A stretch of DNA of 64,000 bases, from positions 1 to 64,000 of the forward strand of contig CAZBHS010000019.1 of the NCBI GenBank assembly GCA_964491915.1, written 5' to 3'. The translations under genes were made by a program, and so were the position numbers. How positions within the stretch are numbered: position 1 is the first letter of the stretch; each line of letters opens with the position of its first letter. This stretch comes from JAHELQ01 sp964491915. GTDB taxonomy: Bacteria; Acidobacteriota; Aminicenantia; UBA2199. Under the pieces are notes generated by a model. It saw only the letters and a program-made list of their open reading frames with translations, did no database searches and was not told the DNA's origin. Positions 51,001 through 59,510 of this stretch are shown here, one piece after another.

Positions 51001-51982
51001 CCATGAGGTCATTGGCTTAAATGATGTTGTTCAGGATTACAAAGGCAGCGTTGAATTTGAAAAATTGACTACATTGCATCCCCATGTGAATTTCCAATTC
51101 GACCTGGAAGACGGGCTGCCGAATGTTATGGGATCAGGAATTCATTTGTTCAAGATTGTCATGAACCTCGTGGCCAATTCCGCAGAGGCAATGCCTGAAA
51201 CAGGACGTTGCCTGGTGAGTACATATGAAGCCTGTCTGGAACATTCGCTGTTGGCGTATGAGTTTATCGAACCTGGAGACTATGTGGTTCTTCAGGTATC
51301 GGATGACGGAGTGGGGATCCCTCCACATTATATCGATAAAATTTTCGAACCTTTCTATACAAAAAAAATTGAGGGGAAAAAGAAAGGCACTGGTTTGGGT
51401 ATGAGTGTCGTATGGGCGACAGTGAAAGACCATAACGGTTTCATCGATGTGATAAGCGAGCAGGACATTGGAACTTCTTTCGCCCTCTATTTCCCTTCCA
51501 CCCATGTCGATCCCGAAATAATCGATTGCCGTCAATATTCATCCCTCCAGCATATCCGAGGAGAAGAGAAGGTCCTGGTGGTGGATGATATCAAAGAACA
51601 GAGGGAAATCGCCAGATCAATACTTTCCAGCCTGGGGTATGAGGTATTTCTGGCTTCCAGCGGAGAGGAAACAATCGATTTTTTAAAGAGCGGTCGGGTA
51701 GACTTGATCTTATTGGATATGATCATGGATCCCGGTCTCGATGGCCTGGCGACTTATGAAGAAATTTGCAAGATTAATCCGGACCAAAAGGTCATCATTG
51801 TCAGTGGGTTTGCTTCCAATCAGAAAATGTCGTCCGCCAAATCGCTGGGCATCAAGAATTTTATCCAGAAACCTTATTCTATGAAAGATCTAGGCGCAGT
51901 GGTGCGAATGGAACTGGATCGCGAGCCTATCAATCTCCGGTGTAGCGAGGATGTCCCCAGCGATCAAGATTTTGCTGGATAA
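48014..51982 (+). CDS. Hybrid histidine kinase with beta-propeller sensor
   Basis: 1322 residues. A signal peptide (1-24) leads to a periplasmic two-component-regulator propeller region (about 25-680, repeats such as DRLGQIWFATRRGMSKYDG and DGNLWLGTDNGVILW), a Y_Y_Y domain (about 690-755), one membrane helix (about 757-776), PAS (about 800-915), HisKA with His938 in GGVAHDLNNILSG, HATPase (NLVANSAEAM, DDGVGIPPHYIDKIFEP, GTGLGMSVV) and a receiver domain with phospho-acceptor Asp1235 in ILLDMIMD. No DNA-binding domain follows the receiver, unlike the Bacteroides hybrid regulators. No cognate regulator is adjacent. Likely senses an extracellular (perhaps glycan) ligand. Confidence 0.93.
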   Translation: MRKLFYLSLICVFCLLNTIPLFSQQYLVHQYNETQGLMTSVVNDAAQDRLGQIWFATRRGMSKYDGAKWTNYTDFGDQFEVPFIRVAVGRDGNPWGLSWAGGGSFRLYYLGKSGWRAVPAPGKRLLGANAAPSSLAIWESVSHVRVVVGTVNGVFIWQENRWLRLGKENGLGHNRVFGIVPMNDNLYVATNKGISIVGDDLQIRNLPSGMGIPDGAVRGLGIEVNVFHTVQTQRLWFYCAGKLGCLTPKTQEIEFYSFPRLFYLEDVEVAVCPDDMGCVFFASRNRIFCFNYRDRVLEEFGVHSGLIGTGANSVFVDFEKNIWLMCNRGISKIASRCFATLKMNHGLLEDEVTAIIEARPGRYVFGHSNGVTFYDGKRFQPIRFPVLAASNRLLSRVMDMKQDVAGNIWLAVAQRGLAKIDGQKKIHWYGRGRYKKKFSLCLLPQTDGSIWVGHKTGVDVWRNGTVEALPLARDINCEVRRIFVASDGSVYLGTWDRGIWVYKNDRWINYRSINNYKVNTVYSLMEDRAGRTLIGTIGGLYKLGDNGLVNYFNDSTPMDRPVFFIVENEDGNLWLGTDNGVILWRDNILREYTIRDGFAGMETNRSACIIDSRGIPWFGTNHGVSFYRRRFDESNGGLVPPKAHLRMIETSKRTISLVDSREPIHLESNENSVVFHFWGISFIDETLTRFKYRLQGFDSDWKSGEGPVGKVSYNNLPHGSYDFQLMVRNARGTWSHAVKSPKLIISSPFYFSWWFYTVILAFTGMIFFLVKRYYTMIVYSSVLEKDVKERTRQLKDAEEQYFRLFHDSRDAIFVMTMAGNFIDINPAGLELFGYAGKEAILKKNFFSHHCVEEGQDALLLQVVERNGYVTDYEIFLRKQDGEPITGILSATGVRDSSGKYVFLQGNIRDITEKKRLENQMEQVRKMKAVGTLAGGVAHDLNNILSGLVNYPELMLLKIPEQSSMRKPLEAIKKTGEKAAAMVQDLLALSSSGNSVAHEVIGLNDVVQDYKGSVEFEKLTTLHPHVNFQFDLEDGLPNVMGSGIHLFKIVMNLVANSAEAMPETGRCLVSTYEACLEHSLLAYEFIEPGDYVVLQVSDDGVGIPPHYIDKIFEPFYTKKIEGKKKGTGLGMSVVWATVKDHNGFIDVISEQDIGTSFALYFPSTHVDPEIIDCRQYSSLQHIRGEEKVLVVDDIKEQREIARSILSSLGYEVFLASSGEETIDFLKSGRVDLILLDMIMDPGLDGLATYEEICKINPDQKVIIVSGFASNQKMSSAKSLGIKNFIQKPYSMKDLGAVVRMELDREPINLRCSEDVPSDQDFAG

Positions 51983-52745
51983 ATTCGACTATTTCTGCAT
52001 GTTCCTTGCTGCCGTTTCCGGTGATCTCTTTCGGGGGGCCAAACGCGAAATGAATCGTTTTCGACCGGTCCAACGGCCCAAAGCCTTTGAGTAGTTTTCC
52101 GTTACCCCAGAAATCGGTTTTTAGCGCCACGGGAATCACTTTTACATTGGCCCGCCGGGCTAATTTGACACCCAGTGAATTGAATTGTCTGGGAATGAAT
52201 TCCGTCCTTCGAGTGCTCTGAGGAAAGATGATAATCGACGACGAATCGACGGTAAGCTTTTCAGTACCTTTCTTAAGCACTCGCTGAAGATCTTCGCGGG
52301 GATTTTTACGTCCAACCACGATTGGGTCCCGCGCTTTCATAATCGGAGAGAATATCGGCCCCTTGACCAGTTTTTCTTTCACCACGAATGTCACTTCGAA
52401 AAACGGTTGGACTATGCTCGGCAAGACCATCGTTTCAAGAGTGCCCATGTGATTTCCCACTATCACTACAGGCTCCTTGTTGTCGCGCAGATAATTCAAT
52501 CCTTCGATGTGGAACCGGCCCCCGCACCGTTCAACACATCTGAGGATATCCAGAGAAGTTTGAGCCCATAGTTCCGAGTCGTAAACGCCTTTTAGGGCAT
52601 AGGATCTGCAGCGAAGCAAGATCTTTACGAATTTATAGACAAAATACCAACGGCTACCTAAGGCGAGCCGATCTCCCAGATACCGTTTGGTAACTGCCGG
52701 AGTTTTGTACTCATTGGTTGGAAAAAATTCGTTCATGTTAGTCAT
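51930..52745 (-). CDS. 1-acylglycerol-3-phosphate acyltransferase-like protein (PlsC family)
   Basis: 271 residues. PlsC-type blocks: VGNHMGTLETM in place of NHxSxxD (the catalytic HX4D is HX4E here), and IIFPQSTRRTEF in place of FPEGTRS. The change of catalytic Asp to Glu and of EGTR to QSTR is unusual and may mean a different acyl acceptor. A weak hydrophobic segment is near the N-terminus. ATG at 52745 or 52736, both after AAAGGTGA. The 3' end overlaps the hybrid kinase gene by 53 bp, convergently. Confidence 0.78.
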   Translation of the reverse strand: MTNMNEFFPTNEYKTPAVTKRYLGDRLALGSRWYFVYKFVKILLRCRSYALKGVYDSELWAQTSLDILRCVERCGGRFHIEGLNYLRDNKEPVVIVGNHMGTLETMVLPSIVQPFFEVTFVVKEKLVKGPIFSPIMKARDPIVVGRKNPREDLQRVLKKGTEKLTVDSSSIIIFPQSTRRTEFIPRQFNSLGVKLARRANVKVIPVALKTDFWGNGKLLKGFGPLDRSKTIHFAFGPPKEITGNGSKEHAEIVEFIQQNLDRWGHPRYTGD

Positions 52746-52831
52746 TCACCTTTAAATTAAAGCGTCATTATAAATGGATTTTTTACGAATGTCAAAAAGA
52801 TAAAATGTTCATTATTCCTTGCAATTTCAGT

Positions 52832-52860
52832 TTTACTTATTTTTTATTTTATGCTATACT
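52832..52860 (+). promoter_or_regulatory. Extended -10 promoter of the RRM gene
   Basis: TTTACT (52832-52837), a 17-bp spacer and TATACT (52855-52860) with TG at 52852-52853. It predicts a 5' leader of about 70 nt before the ATG at 52939 and argues against the in-frame start at 52876. Confidence 0.65.
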
Positions 52861-52938
52861 GCCATTTCATAGGTTATGCGAATCACTATTTTGCTTCGAC
52901 TTCCTATGAAATTTACAACATGCATACCGGAGGTAATG

Positions 52939-53232
52939 ATGCAAAATAGTAAGCTTTATGTGGGGAATTTCAAATATTCAACTTCTCCCGATGAATTGGA
53001 AGATTTATTCAGACCTTATGGTGAAATCCTCAGTGTCAAAATCATCGAAGGGAAGGGCTTTGGGTTTGTTGAAATGGCAACTCCCGAAGAGGCCGTGGAA
53101 GCGATGGAAAAACTGAACGGCGCAGATTTAGGAGGACGTACCCTCAGGGTATATGAAGCTCATCCGCCGAAGCAGAAACCCAGGAGACAGCAAAATAAAA
53201 GGAATTTTCGGGGCGGCAATAATAATTACTAA
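52939..53232 (+). CDS. RRM RNA-binding protein
   Basis: 97 residues: one RNA-recognition motif with RNP2 LYVGNF (6-11) and RNP1 KGFGFVEM (40-47), then a basic, Arg/Asn/Gly-rich tail (RRQQNKRNFRGGNNNY). This is the layout of small bacterial Rbp proteins, which in cyanobacteria respond to cold and bind mRNA. ATG at 52939 is five bases after CCGGAGG (52928-52933). Confidence 0.9.
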   Translation: MQNSKLYVGNFKYSTSPDELEDLFRPYGEILSVKIIEGKGFGFVEMATPEEAVEAMEKLNGADLGGRTLRVYEAHPPKQKPRRQQNKRNFRGGNNNY

Positions 53233-53371
53233 TCTCAGAAACAAGAAAAACGTATATTTAAGCTGTTGATAAATCATCACAATCAGAGAATTTTCCAGGG
53301 CCGGAATGATGATCCGGCCAGGCTATCGGAAAAGTAGAATCAATCAATTACAATCCAAAGGAGATATGTCT

Positions 53372-53800
53372 ATGAATCAAGCACAGGATGGGAGTATAGT
53401 AAAAGTTCATTATACAGGAACGCTGAAAGACGGTACAATGTTCGATTCTTCCGTCGAGCGGGAACCGCTTGAGTTTACCATCGGGGAAGGCCGTTTATTG
53501 AAAGATTTCGAAGGGGCAATCGTCGGTATGGCGGTCGGAGATAAAAAAACGATCGATATTGATGCGGAGAATGCTTATGGCGTCTACCAGGACAATCTCC
53601 AGATGACTGTCCAGCGTTCCCAGTTGCCCGCCGACATGGAACCGCAAGTGGGGATGCAGTTGCAAACCACCTTGCAGGAAGGACATGTGGTCATATTAGT
53701 AGTTAAAGAGATCCTTGAGAATGATGTTGTTCTCGATGCTAATCATCCACTGGCAGGAAAAGATCTGACATTTGAACTTGAGTTGATGGAGATTAAGTAG
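53372..53800 (+). CDS. FKBP-type peptidyl-prolyl isomerase (SlyD-like)
   Basis: 142 residues. The FKBP half-domains (VKVHYTGTLKDGTMFDSS and LTFELELMEIK) enclose an IF chaperone insert (about 70-120) as in SlyD. It lacks the His-rich metal-binding tail of E. coli SlyD. AAGGAG at 53358-53363 selects the ATG at 53372. Cytoplasmic folding helper. Confidence 0.9.
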   Translation: MNQAQDGSIVKVHYTGTLKDGTMFDSSVEREPLEFTIGEGRLLKDFEGAIVGMAVGDKKTIDIDAENAYGVYQDNLQMTVQRSQLPADMEPQVGMQLQTTLQEGHVVILVVKEILENDVVLDANHPLAGKDLTFELELMEIK

Positions 53801-53896
53801 AGATCTGATTATTATATAAAATCCAGCTTTAAAATTAAATTGTTGAAAAAGAGGGCAGGGGAGTGTATTCTTAATAGAAGGGGCTTGGATTTAGGA

Positions 53897-54490
53897 ATGA
53901 AAAATTCAAATGCTATTTTTTTGAGAGAATATTGTAAAAATTATCGAGAGATCGGTTCGATTGTTCCAGATTCCAAACGCTGTATCGATGTCATGTTAAG
54001 GTATGTCCCATTTGAATCTGCTAAAGTCATTGTCGAGTTTGGCGCCGCCAGCGGCGCGGTTACCCGTGAAATTGTCCGACGGAAAAAGCATGATACGGCT
54101 TTTTATTCCTTTGAAAAAAATGTCGTATTCTTCAACCGGCTCAATGAATCGATCGCCGGAGAAAATGTGTTTCTGGTGAATGCAAACGTATTCGAAAGCG
54201 CGGCGATTCTGATGGGGGAACATGGAATTGACTTACATGGAGCGGATTGTATTGTCTCAACCCTGCCATGCTCCAATATTGACGTCAACCGGTTGCTCCG
54301 ACAATCCGTTTTCCCACTATTGACTGGCGGGGGATTGTTTGTTCAATATGTGCATGTCGTCTCCATTTTTAAGGGATTTCATTTGGAACGGATCCTTTCT
54401 CCTTATTTCAACCAAATCATTCCGGTCCTTGTCATTGGAAACATCCCGCCTGCTATTATCTATAATTGCAGAAACCTCATGAAGCAATAG
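53897..54490 (+). CDS. SAM-dependent methyltransferase (phospholipid N-methyltransferase-like)
   Basis: 197 residues. The N-terminal FLREYCKNYREIGSIVPDSK followed by VIVEFGAASGAVTREIV (SAM-binding motif I) matches the pattern of PmtA-like and rRNA-adenine-methylase-like class I enzymes; STLPCSNI takes the place of motif IV. The PmtA-type N-terminus favours a lipid substrate, but this is tentative. ATG at 53897; upstream TTG starts (53840, 53885) are possible. Confidence 0.7.
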   Translation: MKNSNAIFLREYCKNYREIGSIVPDSKRCIDVMLRYVPFESAKVIVEFGAASGAVTREIVRRKKHDTAFYSFEKNVVFFNRLNESIAGENVFLVNANVFESAAILMGEHGIDLHGADCIVSTLPCSNIDVNRLLRQSVFPLLTGGGLFVQYVHVVSIFKGFHLERILSPYFNQIIPVLVIGNIPPAIIYNCRNLMKQ

Positions 54491-54547
54491 CCACGAAACG
54501 CGCTTCAAAAAAATTTATACTAAAAATAATATTTTGTATTTTTGGGG

Positions 54548-54576
54548 TTGCAATTTTTGCCGATTAAGTATAAAAT
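54548..54576 (+). promoter_or_regulatory. Probable promoter of the tRNA-Ser / SRP RNA unit
   Basis: TTGCAA (54548-54553), then TATAAA (54569-54574, 15-bp spacer) or TAAAAT (54571-54576, 17-bp spacer), ending 14 bp before tRNA-Ser. Confidence 0.5.
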
Positions 54577-54590
54577 GTCCCTTTGCTACT

Positions 54591-54678
<88 letters not shown>

Positions 54679-54712
54679 GCTCCAATTAATAGAAATTGAC
54701 AGCATAAATAAC

Positions 54713-54818
54713 AAAGGGTCCAGGAGCCTGACAATATGGACCTTTGAACCCTGTCAGGACCGAAAGGTAGCAGCAATAAGCAGTGTTTCATATGTGTTCG
54801 GGATTTCCTGGGCCTTTT
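54713..54818 (+). ncRNA. ffs: Signal recognition particle RNA (small, 4.5S-like)
   Basis: The conserved domain IV core is present: TGTCAGGACCGAAAGGTAGC followed by AGCAATAAGCAGTG, with the GNRA-type tetraloop and asymmetric loop. The 5' GGGTCCAGG and 3' CCTGGGCCTT ends pair. It binds Ffh for co-translational targeting. The order tRNA-Ser, SRP RNA, dnaX, ybaB, recR is that known from Bacillus. Confidence 0.95.
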
Positions 54819-54913
54819 GAAATATAGAGATGAGATGTCAGGATGCAGAACCGGATTGTCATGCAAGTGTTAGAGGGTCTTCTTAGCAAAAAAATATCAC
54901 TATCGGGGGCGTC

Positions 54914-56518
54914 ATGTATTTAGCGTTAGCCAGAAAGTATCGGCCTCAAAAATTCAAAGATTTAATTGGACAACCCCATGTAATCAAAACATTGCAAAAC
55001 GCCATCGAAATGGATAAATTGTATCCGGCCCTTATTTTTTCAGGGATGAAAGGGGTCGGCAAGACGTCCGCGTCCAGAATCCTGGCCAAAGCTCTCAATT
55101 GCGTGCAGGGCCCCGCGGGCGAGCCTTGCAATGAGTGTGAAATTTGCATTGAGATCACAGAGGATAAATCGTCCGATTACATCGAAATTGACGGCGCGTC
55201 AAACAATGGGGTTGAAGAGGTCCGGAATCTGCGGGAGACAGTAAAATACAAACCCTTGAAAAATCGTTTCAGGGTGGTGGTGATCGATGAAGTCCACATG
55301 CTGTCCAATTCCGCCTGGAACGCCCTATTGAAAACAGTGGAGGAACCGCCGGAACATACATACTTCATTATGGCCACCACTGATTTTCACAAAATTCCGG
55401 GCACGATTGTTTCCCGGTGCCAACATTTTGAATTCAAACGTATTCCTTACGAGGTGATTCAGACTGTATTGAAAGAGATCTGCCAGAAAGAGAATGTAGC
55501 GATTTCGGATTATGCGTTATACCTGATTTCCCGTTCTTCCGAGGGAAGCTTGAGGGATGCGAAAAAAATCCTGGATCAATCCATTGCCATTGCTTCAGGG
55601 CCGGTAGAAGACAAAGATGTCATCGATATTTTAGGCACCATCGAGGAAAGAATATTCATTGACCTGACCGGAAGTGTATTTAAAAAAGATCGAAAAACTA
55701 TTCTAGAACAAATAAACATCCTTTCGGAACGTGGTGTGGATTTAAGGTTCTTTTTTGGAGAGTACCTTAAGTTTTTTCGTGATTTAATCGTATTAAAATC
55801 CCTCGACGATTCCAAAGGATTGCACAATCTGAACCCTGAACATGTCGATGAATTGAAGGAGATACTCGACGATGTGGGAGAGGTTGAATTATTACGGTAT
55901 TTCAATGCCACCAAGGATCTTGAGTTAACGATGAAACACACTGAGAATCCTCGGTTGATTCTTGAATATATGTTTTTGAAGCTATCCTATTTCCCATCAT
56001 TGACATCGATCGAGGACGTGATCGCTTCCATTAAATCCGGCGGTCCTGTTTTGTCGAATCCACCGGTCGAACCGCCTATGCCCCGTCAAACGTCAAGACG
56101 ACAGCCGGAAGACGAGGAACATCACGCTACGGCTATTATCCCGGATTCTCAGCTCAAATCCATCATGCTGGATCGCATGCAAAAGGAAAAACCCCGTCTG
56201 GCGGCAGCTCTCGGCGGCAGTCATTTGGCTTTGACGGAACACCGGCTCGCTATCGAGATCTCCAATGACTATGAACATTTTGCCAATACTTTGCGACAGA
56301 ATGCGGAATACTTCAAAGATCTGGTGTTTCGTTTGAAAAAAATGCGGGTGGAAGTGGATGTGGTGGTGGTGAAGGGTGGAGAAAAGGAAAAGCGGAAAAG
56401 TGAAATCGAGGCCCTGAAAAAAGATGAAAAAATTAATGGCCTCATGAATACCCTAAAGGGGAAACTTGTCACAATTGAAAGTGTGAAAGATAACATTGAA
56501 GGAGGAAACAATGCCTAA
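54914..56518 (+). CDS. dnaX: DNA polymerase III subunit gamma/tau
   Basis: 534 residues. Clamp-loader ATPase: Walker A FSGMKGVGKTSASRIL, a zinc module CVQGPAGEPCNECEIC, Walker B VVVIDEVHML, and IVSRCQHFEF with the Arg finger. The domain III collar and a shorter tau-type C-terminal region follow. It loads the sliding clamp at replication forks. The reading frame overlaps ybaB by 8 bp. ATG at 54914. Confidence 0.96.
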   Translation: MYLALARKYRPQKFKDLIGQPHVIKTLQNAIEMDKLYPALIFSGMKGVGKTSASRILAKALNCVQGPAGEPCNECEICIEITEDKSSDYIEIDGASNNGVEEVRNLRETVKYKPLKNRFRVVVIDEVHMLSNSAWNALLKTVEEPPEHTYFIMATTDFHKIPGTIVSRCQHFEFKRIPYEVIQTVLKEICQKENVAISDYALYLISRSSEGSLRDAKKILDQSIAIASGPVEDKDVIDILGTIEERIFIDLTGSVFKKDRKTILEQINILSERGVDLRFFFGEYLKFFRDLIVLKSLDDSKGLHNLNPEHVDELKEILDDVGEVELLRYFNATKDLELTMKHTENPRLILEYMFLKLSYFPSLTSIEDVIASIKSGGPVLSNPPVEPPMPRQTSRRQPEDEEHHATAIIPDSQLKSIMLDRMQKEKPRLAAALGGSHLALTEHRLAIEISNDYEHFANTLRQNAEYFKDLVFRLKKMRVEVDVVVVKGGEKEKRKSEIEALKKDEKINGLMNTLKGKLVTIESVKDNIEGGNNA

Positions 56519-56819
56519 ATTTGATATGAATCAAATGTTGAAAAAAGCCCAGGACATGGCGAAAGATATGGAACGGAAAATGGGGGAAACTGAAGTGGAA
56601 GGCAATGCCGGCGGTGGAATGGTAAAAATTGTTATGAATGGATATAAAAATATATTGTCCCTTGATATTTCCAAAGAGGTTGTGGATCCGGATGATATAG
56701 AGATGTTGCAGGATTTGATCATTGCTGCCGTCAATGACGCCCAGGCTAAAGTTGACGATCAGATGAAGGATAGTATGGGAGGCCTTCCCGGTATGCCCGG
56801 AGGATTCCCGTTTGGTTGA
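56511..56819 (+). CDS. ybaB: YbaB/EbfC family nucleoid-associated protein
   Basis: 102 residues: MLKKAQDMAKDMERKMGE at the N-terminus, EVEGNAGGGMVKIVMNG and DPDDIEMLQDLIIAAVNDA, all typical of YbaB, then a Met/Gly/Pro-rich tail. A dimeric DNA-binding protein usually encoded between dnaX and recR. ATG at 56511 with GGAGG at 56501-56505; overlaps recR by 8 bp. Confidence 0.96.
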   Translation: MPKFDMNQMLKKAQDMAKDMERKMGETEVEGNAGGGMVKIVMNGYKNILSLDISKEVVDPDDIEMLQDLIIAAVNDAQAKVDDQMKDSMGGLPGMPGGFPFG

Positions 56820-57426
56820 CAACGGGGGATATCATTTTTCTCCAACCATTGCCCGGCTCATCGAAGAACTGAAAAAAATTCCAGGGATCGGAAGGAAATC
56901 CGCACAGAGGATCAGCTTCTATCTTCTAAAAGCCAAAAAAGAATCTGCCTTGAATCTTGCGCAGGCGATCATCGATGCCAGGGAGAAAATCCGGTTTTGC
57001 TCGCTGTGCAACACCGTGACCGAGGATGATCCCTGCGGTATATGCAGCGGGGCCCGACGAGACAATAAGAAAATTTGTGTTGTCGAAGAACCATTCAATA
57101 TTCATTCCATTGAGAAAACGAATCTCTACAATGGATTGTATCATGTATTGCATGGAAATCTGTCGCCAATTAGAGGAATCGGGCCCGATGAGTTAAAGCT
57201 CGATGGACTCATCCAGCGAGTGGAGCGGGGAAACGTGGAAGAAGTTATTCTCGCCACCAGCCCGACGACAGAGGGAAATGCGACTGCCCATTATTTGACG
57301 GAAATTTTGCGAATGTATAAAATAAAGATTACGCGGATAGCGTTGGGACTCCCGGTTGGAGCAGACCTCGATTATGTTGACTCCGTGACGATTGCAAGGG
57401 CTTTTGAAGGTCGAATCGAATGTTAA
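56812..57426 (+). CDS. recR: Recombination protein RecR
   Basis: 204 residues with the helix-hairpin-helix LKKIPGIGRKSAQRISFYLL, the C4 zinc finger CSLCNTVTEDDPCGIC and a Toprim domain (ICVVEEPFN, LATSPTTEGNATA). It works with RecF and RecO in gap repair. The start is a TTG at 56812 that overlaps the ybaB stop, with GGAGG a few bases before. Confidence 0.96.
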   Translation: MVDNGGYHFSPTIARLIEELKKIPGIGRKSAQRISFYLLKAKKESALNLAQAIIDAREKIRFCSLCNTVTEDDPCGICSGARRDNKKICVVEEPFNIHSIEKTNLYNGLYHVLHGNLSPIRGIGPDELKLDGLIQRVERGNVEEVILATSPTTEGNATAHYLTEILRMYKIKITRIALGLPVGADLDYVDSVTIARAFEGRIEC

Positions 57427-57439
57427 ATTAGAGAAATGT

Positions 57440-58012
57440 ATGGACGGAACGATTGAAATAAGCTGGTATGGCAAAGCGGGGAACGGGGTAATCACCGCCT
57501 CTGCAGCCATGGCCTACGTACTCGCCACTGAAGGTCGGTATGTCCAGTCTATGGTAGAGTATAGTCTCCAACGGAAAGGGTTTCCTGTTAGAGCGTTTAA
57601 CCGAATTGCCGACAATCCTATCAGAAATCACTCGTATGTTGTTCAACCGGACCTTGTAGCTGTTACCGACGCCTCGATGTTTCTTCAGACCGATATGTTG
57701 ATCGAACAAAGAGATGATGCGGTTTTTTTTGTCAATTCAGCCAACGATCCGTCCCATATTCGCAAAATGGTTGATTTGAGGGACCGTTCTCTCCATGTAC
57801 TCGATGCCGACAAAATTTCAATCGAGGGGTTGGGCTTTGTCATGCCCGGTGTACCGATGTTGAGTCTGATGATCAAGCATCTGGATATTATTTCATCGGT
57901 TGCTTTCAAAGAGAGGTTGCGAGAGTTTTTATCGGGGAAATTCAGCCGCGAAGTCATAGACAAGAATCTCGCAATTATTGACCGGTCGTTTAGCGAGGAG
58001 GCTGTTGAATGA
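57440..58012 (+). CDS. porC: 2-oxoacid:ferredoxin oxidoreductase, gamma subunit
   Basis: 190 residues of the POR gamma family: ISWYGKAGNGVITASAAMAYV at the start, SLQRKGFPVRAFNRIAD, PDLVAVTDASMF and MPGVPMLSLMIKHL. The first gene of a gamma-delta-alpha-beta operon for an oxygen-sensitive enzyme that makes acyl-CoA and CO2 from a 2-oxoacid (most likely pyruvate) with ferredoxin. The ATG at 57440 is preferred over an upstream TTG (57392) that overlaps recR. Confidence 0.92.
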   Translation: MDGTIEISWYGKAGNGVITASAAMAYVLATEGRYVQSMVEYSLQRKGFPVRAFNRIADNPIRNHSYVVQPDLVAVTDASMFLQTDMLIEQRDDAVFFVNSANDPSHIRKMVDLRDRSLHVLDADKISIEGLGFVMPGVPMLSLMIKHLDIISSVAFKERLREFLSGKFSREVIDKNLAIIDRSFSEEAVE

Positions 58013-58311
58013 GCCTAAAAAATTGGAAAGATCTCAATCCTGGTGGTGTTAACACTGATGCGGGAAATTCCGCAAAAGATGTCCATCCTTTTTCCAATAC
58101 CGGAAAAGAGCCCCTATTTATTGAGGAAAATTGTATAAATTGTTTTTTTTGCTGGGTATTTTGTCCTGAAAATGCTATAATTTTGGAGAATGACCAGGTA
58201 AGAGGAATAAACTACGATTTTTGTAAAGGATGTGGAATCTGCGCCAATGAATGCCCGGTGCAAAAAGAGCCGCAACCTCTGGTCATGGTAGAAAAAAAAA
58301 TGGAACTATAA
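58009..58311 (+). CDS. porD: 2-oxoacid:ferredoxin oxidoreductase, delta (ferredoxin) subunit
   Basis: 100 residues carrying two 4Fe-4S motifs, CINCFFCWVFCPEN and CKGCGICANECPV, that pass electrons between the catalytic subunits and ferredoxin. The ATG overlaps the stop of the gamma gene (ATGA), and GAGGAGG precedes it. Confidence 0.94.
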   Translation: MSLKNWKDLNPGGVNTDAGNSAKDVHPFSNTGKEPLFIEENCINCFFCWVFCPENAIILENDQVRGINYDFCKGCGICANECPVQKEPQPLVMVEKKMEL

Positions 58312-58325
58312 TTTAAGGAGCGATG

Positions 58326-59510
58326 ATGTCCGTAATGAGGGTACTGACAGGTAATGCGGCAGTTGCCTTCGCGGTGAAGCAGTTAAAACCGGATGTGGTA
58401 ATGTCGTGCCCGGTAACACCGTCGTCTCCTATATTGGAATGTATCGCTTCCTATATCGCAGATGGTGAATTGGATTCTGAACTGGTTCACTTTGAATCTG
58501 AATACAGCGCCATGAGCGGTTGCATCGGCGGCTCCGCCGCCGGCGGGCGTGTGTTCTCAGCCACAGCGTCCCGCGGTCTTTCCATGGCGCAGGAAGCCTT
58601 GTTTCAATTGTCTTCCTTGCGCTTGCCTGTAGTATTGGCGGTTACGAATCGCGCAGTTTCAGCCCCGATGAATATTTTTGCCGACCATTCGGATTCAATG
58701 GCTCAACGGGATTGCGGATGGATTCAGATTTATAGTGAAAACCCCCAGGAAGCTTATGATAACACCATCCAGGCATTTAAAATCGCCGAGTGCTCGGATG
58801 TAAAAACTCCTGTGATGATTGGATTGGACGGCTTCGTGACCTCGCATACGATGGAAAATGTGTTTGTGGAAAATTCTGAAGAAGTCGGGGATTTTGTAGA
58901 AAGGATTCAAGCCAATTACTCGCTATTGGATACGGAGCGCCCGGTAACAATGGGCTCCGTAGCTATGCCCGATTACTATTTTGAGCACAAAATTCACCAG
59001 GCGCAGGGGATTGTGAATTCCCGAAAAGTAATCAAGGAGGTCGGTAAGGAGTTTGGCGACAGATTTGGACGATATTATGGAAATTTTGAGACCTATAAAT
59101 TAGAAGATGCCGAGTACGCTATCGTATTGATCGGCTCCAGCGCAGGCACTGCAAAAGAGGTTGTCGATTCTTTGCGCTCGAATAACGAGAAGGTAGGCGT
59201 TCTGAAAGTCCGTGTCTTTCGTCCTTTTCCTTACAAAGAGGTGCGGGAGGCGTTGGGGAGATTGACAGCGATTGCGGTTTTGGACCGCTCGTTATCCCCC
59301 GGCGGATTTGGCGGTCCCTTGTTTACAGAAATCCGTTCAACACTTTATGAACTTGATAAAAAACCAGTGGTAAAACCTTTTATATACGGGTTGGGAGGAC
59401 GAGATATCAATTTAAAACACATAGAAGACGTTTTTATGGGATTGAAAAGTATTGAAGATAATGGTAAAAAGGAATCAGAAGTTTCTTTTATTAATTTAAG
59501 AGATGAATGA
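58326..59510 (+). CDS. porA: 2-oxoacid:ferredoxin oxidoreductase, alpha subunit
   Basis: 394 residues. POR alpha: GNAAVAFAVKQLKPDVV, CPVTPSSPILE, FESEYSAMSGCIGGSAAGGR, TASRGLSMAQEALF and PVVLAVTNRAVSAPMNIFAD (pyruvate-binding side), with domain II ending in the RVFRPFPYKEV and LDRSLSPGGFGGPLF segments. AAGGAG (58315-58320) fits the ATG at 58326. Confidence 0.95.
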   Translation: MSVMRVLTGNAAVAFAVKQLKPDVVMSCPVTPSSPILECIASYIADGELDSELVHFESEYSAMSGCIGGSAAGGRVFSATASRGLSMAQEALFQLSSLRLPVVLAVTNRAVSAPMNIFADHSDSMAQRDCGWIQIYSENPQEAYDNTIQAFKIAECSDVKTPVMIGLDGFVTSHTMENVFVENSEEVGDFVERIQANYSLLDTERPVTMGSVAMPDYYFEHKIHQAQGIVNSRKVIKEVGKEFGDRFGRYYGNFETYKLEDAEYAIVLIGSSAGTAKEVVDSLRSNNEKVGVLKVRVFRPFPYKEVREALGRLTAIAVLDRSLSPGGFGGPLFTEIRSTLYELDKKPVVKPFIYGLGGRDINLKHIEDVFMGLKSIEDNGKKESEVSFINLRDE

